This document shows, piece by piece, positions 58,463 to 61,418 of a DNA stretch of 61,418 bases. This DNA comes from Actinomycetota bacterium. Lineage in GTDB: Bacteria; Actinomycetota; Thermoleophilia; Gaiellales; Gaiellaceae. Below the pieces are notes generated by a model. That model was given only the letters and a program-made list of their open reading frames with translations, had not been told where the DNA came from and did no database searches. The translations under genes were made by a program, and so were the position numbers. The stretch is taken from the NCBI GenBank assembly GCA_005884005.1, contig VAWI01000063.1:1-61418 (forward strand). The letters are read 5' to 3'. How positions within the stretch are numbered: position 1 is the stretch's first letter; each line of letters opens with the position of its first letter.

Positions 58463-59456
58463 AATCCGCGTCATGCGGGAGGACCTGCTCCCGCCCAGAG
58501 AGCCGCCGCGCCGGCACCTGATCTCGATCGGCGACCTCGAATGCCAGGACGTCGAGCGGCTGCTTGGCACCGCGCGCAACTTCGAGCGGTCGCTCGAGCG
58601 GGAGCTGAAAAAGCTGCCGACGCTGCGCGGCAAGACGGTCGTCAACGTCTTCTACGAGTCCTCGACGCGCACGTCGTCGAGCTTCGAGCTCGCCGCGAAA
58701 CGGCTCTCCGCGGACACGATGTCGATCAAGTCGACAGGCTCGTCCGTCGACAAGGGCGAGTCGCTCAAAGACACGGCCCTGACGCTCGGGGCCTACGACC
58801 CCGACGTGATCGTGATCCGCCACCCGCAGATCGGGGCGCCACAGCTCGTAGCCCGCTACACCGGCGCTCACATCGTCAACGCGGGTGACGGCAAGCACCA
58901 GCACCCGACCCAAGCGCTGCTCGACCTCTACACGATCCAGGAGGAGCTTGGGCGGATCGAGGGCCTCCACGTCGCCATCGTCGGCGATGTCCTGCATTCG
59001 CGTGTGGCTCGGTCGAACATCCAGGCGCTCTCCCTGATGGGGGCGCGGGTGACGCTGGTCGGGCCGCCGCCGCTGATTCCGCGCGGGATCGAGGCGATGG
59101 GCTGCGAGGTCTCGTACGAGATCGACGCGATCAAGGCGGCCGATGTCGTCTACGTCCTGCGGATGCAGCAGGAGCGGATGGCCGAAGGCGCCAACTACGT
59201 CCCTTCGCTGCGCGAGTACGCGGCGCGCTGGGGTGTGACGCCCGAGCGGCTAAGGCCCGGCCAGAAGGTGATGCACCCGGGGCCGATGAATCGCGGCGTC
59301 GAGATCGACCCCGTAGTCGCGGATGCGGCGGATGCGTTGATCGAGCAGCAGGTGCGCTCGGGCCTCGTCGTGCGGATGGCGGTCCTCTACGACCTGCTCA
59401 CCCACGGACCCGCCGGCGTCCAGGCCGCCGCCTTGCACGAGATCGGGGCCGCGTGA
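58455..59456 (+). CDS. pyrB: Aspartate carbamoyltransferase, catalytic subunit
   Basis: 333 aa. The carbamoyl-phosphate site is VFYESSTRTSSSFELAAKRL (about 66-85), and DGKHQHPTQALLDLYTI, VGDVLHSRVARSN and VMHPGPMNRGVEI complete the active site. It condenses carbamoyl phosphate with aspartate, the committed step of pyrimidine synthesis. No pyrI regulatory subunit follows. It overlaps pyrC by 4 nt (GTGA). Confidence 0.97.
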   Translation: MAEIRVMREDLLPPREPPRRHLISIGDLECQDVERLLGTARNFERSLERELKKLPTLRGKTVVNVFYESSTRTSSSFELAAKRLSADTMSIKSTGSSVDKGESLKDTALTLGAYDPDVIVIRHPQIGAPQLVARYTGAHIVNAGDGKHQHPTQALLDLYTIQEELGRIEGLHVAIVGDVLHSRVARSNIQALSLMGARVTLVGPPPLIPRGIEAMGCEVSYEIDAIKAADVVYVLRMQQERMAEGANYVPSLREYAARWGVTPERLRPGQKVMHPGPMNRGVEIDPVVADAADALIEQQVRSGLVVRMAVLYDLLTHGPAGVQAAALHEIGAA

Positions 59457-60754
59457 TGCTCTTCGGCAAGCAGGGCAACGACGATCTCGTCATCCGCGGG
59501 GCGAGGGTGATCGACGCTGCCGAGGGCGTGGACGAGGTCCTGGACGTCCGCATCGACGGTGGAGCGATCGCGCAGCTCGGGACCAACCTGGAGACGAACG
59601 CGCATCGCGTGGTCGCCGGGGAGGGACTCGTGCTCGCGCCGGCGTTCGTCGACCCGCACGTCCACCTGCGGACACCCGGCCGCGAGGACGAGGAGACGAT
59701 TTCTTCCGGGACGGCCGCCGCCGCCGCGGGCGGCTACTGCGCGATCCTGGCGATGCCGAACACGGAACCGGTCGTGGACTCGGCCTCGGTGCTCGGCTCG
59801 CTCGCCGAGACGGCACAGGCCGAGGCAGAGGTCCCGGTCGGCCTTCTCGCCGCGATCACGATGAACCAGGACGGCGCCGAGCTGACAGAGATGGCCGAGC
59901 TCGGCGATGCGGGCGCCGCCGGCTTCACGGACGACGGCCGGCCCGTCGTCGCCCCGGGCCTGATGCGGCGAGCGCTCCAGTACAGCGCCGTCACGGGCCG
60001 TCGGCTGGCGCTGCACTGCGAGGAGCCGACGCTCTCGAAGGGCGGCCAGATGCACGAGGGCGCGGTCTCGGCCGAGCTCGGCTTTGCCGGCTACCCATCG
60101 GTGGCGGAGAGCCTGATGATCGAGCGCGATCTCGCGCTCGCCGCCTACGAGGCCCAGCCGGTGCACCTGATGCATCTCTCGGCGCGCGAGTCGGTCAAGG
60201 CCCTGTCGCGGGCGCAGGTCGCCGGCGTCGCCGCGACGGGAGAGGTGACGCCCCATCACCTCTGCCTGACCGACGAGGCGGTGCGCTCGCTCGATCCGAA
60301 CGTGAAGATGAACCCACCGCTGCGAGCCGAGGAAGACCGCCGGGCGCTGATCGCGGGCCTCCGCGACGGCACGATCACGGCGGTCGCGACCGATCATGCC
60401 CCACACGCGAGACACGAGAAGGAGGTTCCGTTCGAGGCGGCGCCGTTCGGCGTCACCGGTCTCGAGACCGCCTTCTCGGCGCTCTACACGCACCTCGTCG
60501 AGCCGGGCCTGCTGAAGCTGGAGACGCTGCTCGAGCGGATGTCCGCCGGACCGGCCCGGGCTTACGGCCTCGAGTTGCCGCGGATCGCCGTCGGCGCACC
60601 GGCAAATCTCGTCCTCCTCGACCTCAAGGGGAGTCGGCGCGTCGCCGAAGCAGACTTCCGCTCGCGGTCGGCGAACTCGTGGCTCCTCGGCGAGACGGTC
60701 AAGGGCCAGGTGCGGCTGACGATCGCGGCCGGGAGGGTCGCGTTCGAGGGGTGA
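59453..60754 (+). CDS. pyrC: Dihydroorotase
   Basis: 433 aa from GTG 59453 (ATG 59456 equally possible). Metal ligands are in FVDPHVHLRTPG, with LAMPNTEP, LALHCEEP, HLMHLSARESV, VTPHHLCLTD, MNPPLR and the catalytic Asp in AVATDHAPHARHEKE. Type I amidohydrolase fold; it closes carbamoyl aspartate to dihydroorotate. In the middle of the pyr operon, overlapping both neighbours by 4 nt. Confidence 0.97.
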   Translation: MMLFGKQGNDDLVIRGARVIDAAEGVDEVLDVRIDGGAIAQLGTNLETNAHRVVAGEGLVLAPAFVDPHVHLRTPGREDEETISSGTAAAAAGGYCAILAMPNTEPVVDSASVLGSLAETAQAEAEVPVGLLAAITMNQDGAELTEMAELGDAGAAGFTDDGRPVVAPGLMRRALQYSAVTGRRLALHCEEPTLSKGGQMHEGAVSAELGFAGYPSVAESLMIERDLALAAYEAQPVHLMHLSARESVKALSRAQVAGVAATGEVTPHHLCLTDEAVRSLDPNVKMNPPLRAEEDRRALIAGLRDGTITAVATDHAPHARHEKEVPFEAAPFGVTGLETAFSALYTHLVEPGLLKLETLLERMSAGPARAYGLELPRIAVGAPANLVLLDLKGSRRVAEADFRSRSANSWLLGETVKGQVRLTIAAGRVAFEG

Positions 60755-61320
60755 CCGCCGTGACTTCGACACACCTGGACGCTGCGGCAGAGGCCTATCG
60801 CGCCGCCGTGCTGGCCGCGATCGGCGAGGAGGTTGGAGTACTCGACTCGTTCGTGCTCGGCTCGGGGCTGATCGGCGGCTATCGGGCCGGCGAGAGCGAC
60901 CTCGACCTCGTCGTCGTCGTCGACGCTCCACTCCGGGGCGAGGCACGCCGGCGGGTGATCGAGTGGATCGCGGCGCTCGACCTGCCCGGGCGGCGGCTAG
61001 AGCTGGTCGTCTACGTGAGCGGGCAGCAACCGCCCGACTTCGACCTGAACCTCGAGGTCGGCGACGCCGGGGCTCGGGAGGCACCCGACGAGCTCGACCA
61101 CTGGTTCGTGATCGACGCGGGCATGGCCCAGGAGCGCATCCCGGCCTGGAAGGACTACTTCGACCCGATTTCCGAGGAACGGCTGCGCGAGGCCGTGGTC
61201 AGCTCGCTTGCCTGGTCGAAGGAGTGGCCCGAGCTCGAATTCGCCCGGCTCAACGCCGCTCGTGCGCGCCACTACCTCGAACACGGCGAGTGGCTCTCGA
61301 AGCAGGAGGCAAACCGATGA
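60751..61320 (+). CDS. AadA-like nucleotidyltransferase inserted in the pyr operon
   Basis: 189 aa. The nucleotidyltransferase motif is FVLGSGLIGGYRAGESDLDLVVVV (about 35-58: G-S then D-x-D), LELVVYVSG supplies the third acidic strand, and the helical C-terminal part LARL-like EFARLNAARARHYLEHGEWLSKQEA resembles streptomycin/spectinomycin 3''-adenylyltransferases (AadA). It stops right after W-L-S-K, shorter than AadA. GTG 60751 overlaps pyrC (GTGA) and its stop overlaps carA (ATGA), so it is fully embedded. Substrate unknown; an aminoglycoside role is not shown. Confidence 0.78.
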   Translation: MTAVTSTHLDAAAEAYRAAVLAAIGEEVGVLDSFVLGSGLIGGYRAGESDLDLVVVVDAPLRGEARRRVIEWIAALDLPGRRLELVVYVSGQQPPDFDLNLEVGDAGAREAPDELDHWFVIDAGMAQERIPAWKDYFDPISEERLREAVVSSLAWSKEWPELEFARLNAARARHYLEHGEWLSKQEANR

Positions 61321-61418
61321 AGGGCTTTCTGGCACTCGAGGACGGGAGCGTCTTCGCCGGCGAATCCGTGGGCGCCGGCGGCTTCGCCTTCGGCGAGGCG
61401 GTGTTCACGACCGCGATG
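61317..61418 (+). CDS. carA: Carbamoyl-phosphate synthase small subunit (partial, runs off the window)
   Basis: The first 34 codons, reading MKGFLALEDGSVFAGESVGA, then GFAFGEAVFTTAM. L-x-L-E-D-G-x-x-F-x-G and G-E-x-V-F-x-T-x-M are the CarA N-terminal marks. ATG 61317 overlaps the preceding stop (ATGA). It continues beyond 61418. Confidence 0.9.
   Translation, partial: MKGFLALEDGSVFAGESVGAGGFAFGEAVFTTAM

Noticed and set aside
59387-61084. 565-codon minus-strand open frame
   Set aside because: Antisense to pyrB/pyrC and the nucleotidyltransferase gene, Arg-rich without motifs; a codon-bias shadow.
60751-61320. Acquired antibiotic resistance gene
   Set aside because: Same base composition as its neighbours, embedded in the pyr operon with 4-nt overlaps and no mobile element; resistance cannot be claimed.

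Overview
The window reads as chromosomal DNA of a high-GC actinobacterium. WhiA, the YneA-like LysM gene under SOS-type boxes, actinobacterial-style HemQ and class II GlpX, the pyrR-pyrB-pyrC-carA operon and frequent GTG/TTG starts all fit. A deep-branching lineage such as Thermoleophilia is my best guess, but it is inference only. There is no IS element, phage gene or CRISPR array. Besides about 70 protein genes it holds the 3' end of a 23S rRNA gene, a 5S rRNA gene, four complete tRNAs (Asn-GTT, Leu-CAG, Gly-CCC, Arg-CCG) and one tRNA-Leu fragment.

Layout. 1-400: rRNA operon end with a strong terminator. 0.5-6.5 kb: HIT protein, M48 protease, histidine phosphatase, SDR, dGTPase-like HD protein and dnaG. 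6.6-15.5 kb: tRNAs, small membrane proteins, a PQQ-type sugar dehydrogenase, a large secreted subtilase, an NfeD-like protein, bcp and hemQ. 15.6-22.3 kb: two paralogous secreted glycoside-hydrolase-like proteins, uvrC, an MFS exporter and a YbhN-like flippase. 22.4-25.6 kb: P5C dehydrogenase, ogt, whiA. 26-31.7 kb: the glycolytic cluster gap-pgk-(class V aminotransferase)-tpiA-gpmI, with glpX at 37.3 kb and a class I aldolase at 39 kb completing lower glycolysis/gluconeogenesis. 31.7-45 kb: ECF sigma factor, phosphoesterase, M48 protease, TrkA-type channel, argS, corA and an MFS transporter. 45.2-45.8 kb: a gene-free block full of hairpins next to tRNA-Arg. 45.8-53.2 kb: a second MFS paralog, an enolase-superfamily epimerase, a DUF1611/DgcN-like protein, a third GH-like paralog and two M29 aminopeptidases, which together suggest peptide or D-amino-acid scavenging. 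53.4-56.4 kb: SOS-type LysM gene, rnz and a methyltransferase. 57.7 kb to the end: the pyrimidine operon pyrR-pyrB-pyrC-(nucleotidyltransferase)-carA, behind a leader with a PyrR-binding-like hairpin and a 13-codon leader ORF.

Two themes run through the window. First, about 26 genes have a TANNNT box ending 6-9 nt before the start codon and no Shine-Dalgarno sequence. This is the signature of leaderless transcription, and it was used to fix many starts. Second, a dispersed two-hairpin repeat, with a core like GGCATCGC-AA-GCGATGCC, sits at gene ends. One copy appears to have inserted into the 5' end of glpX. The gap-pgk spacer is a separate 168-nt imperfect palindrome ending exactly at the pgk start codon. 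The clearest regulatory find is a textbook TTGACA-17-TAGACT promoter with two CGAAC-N4-GTTCG boxes driving a small LysM protein.
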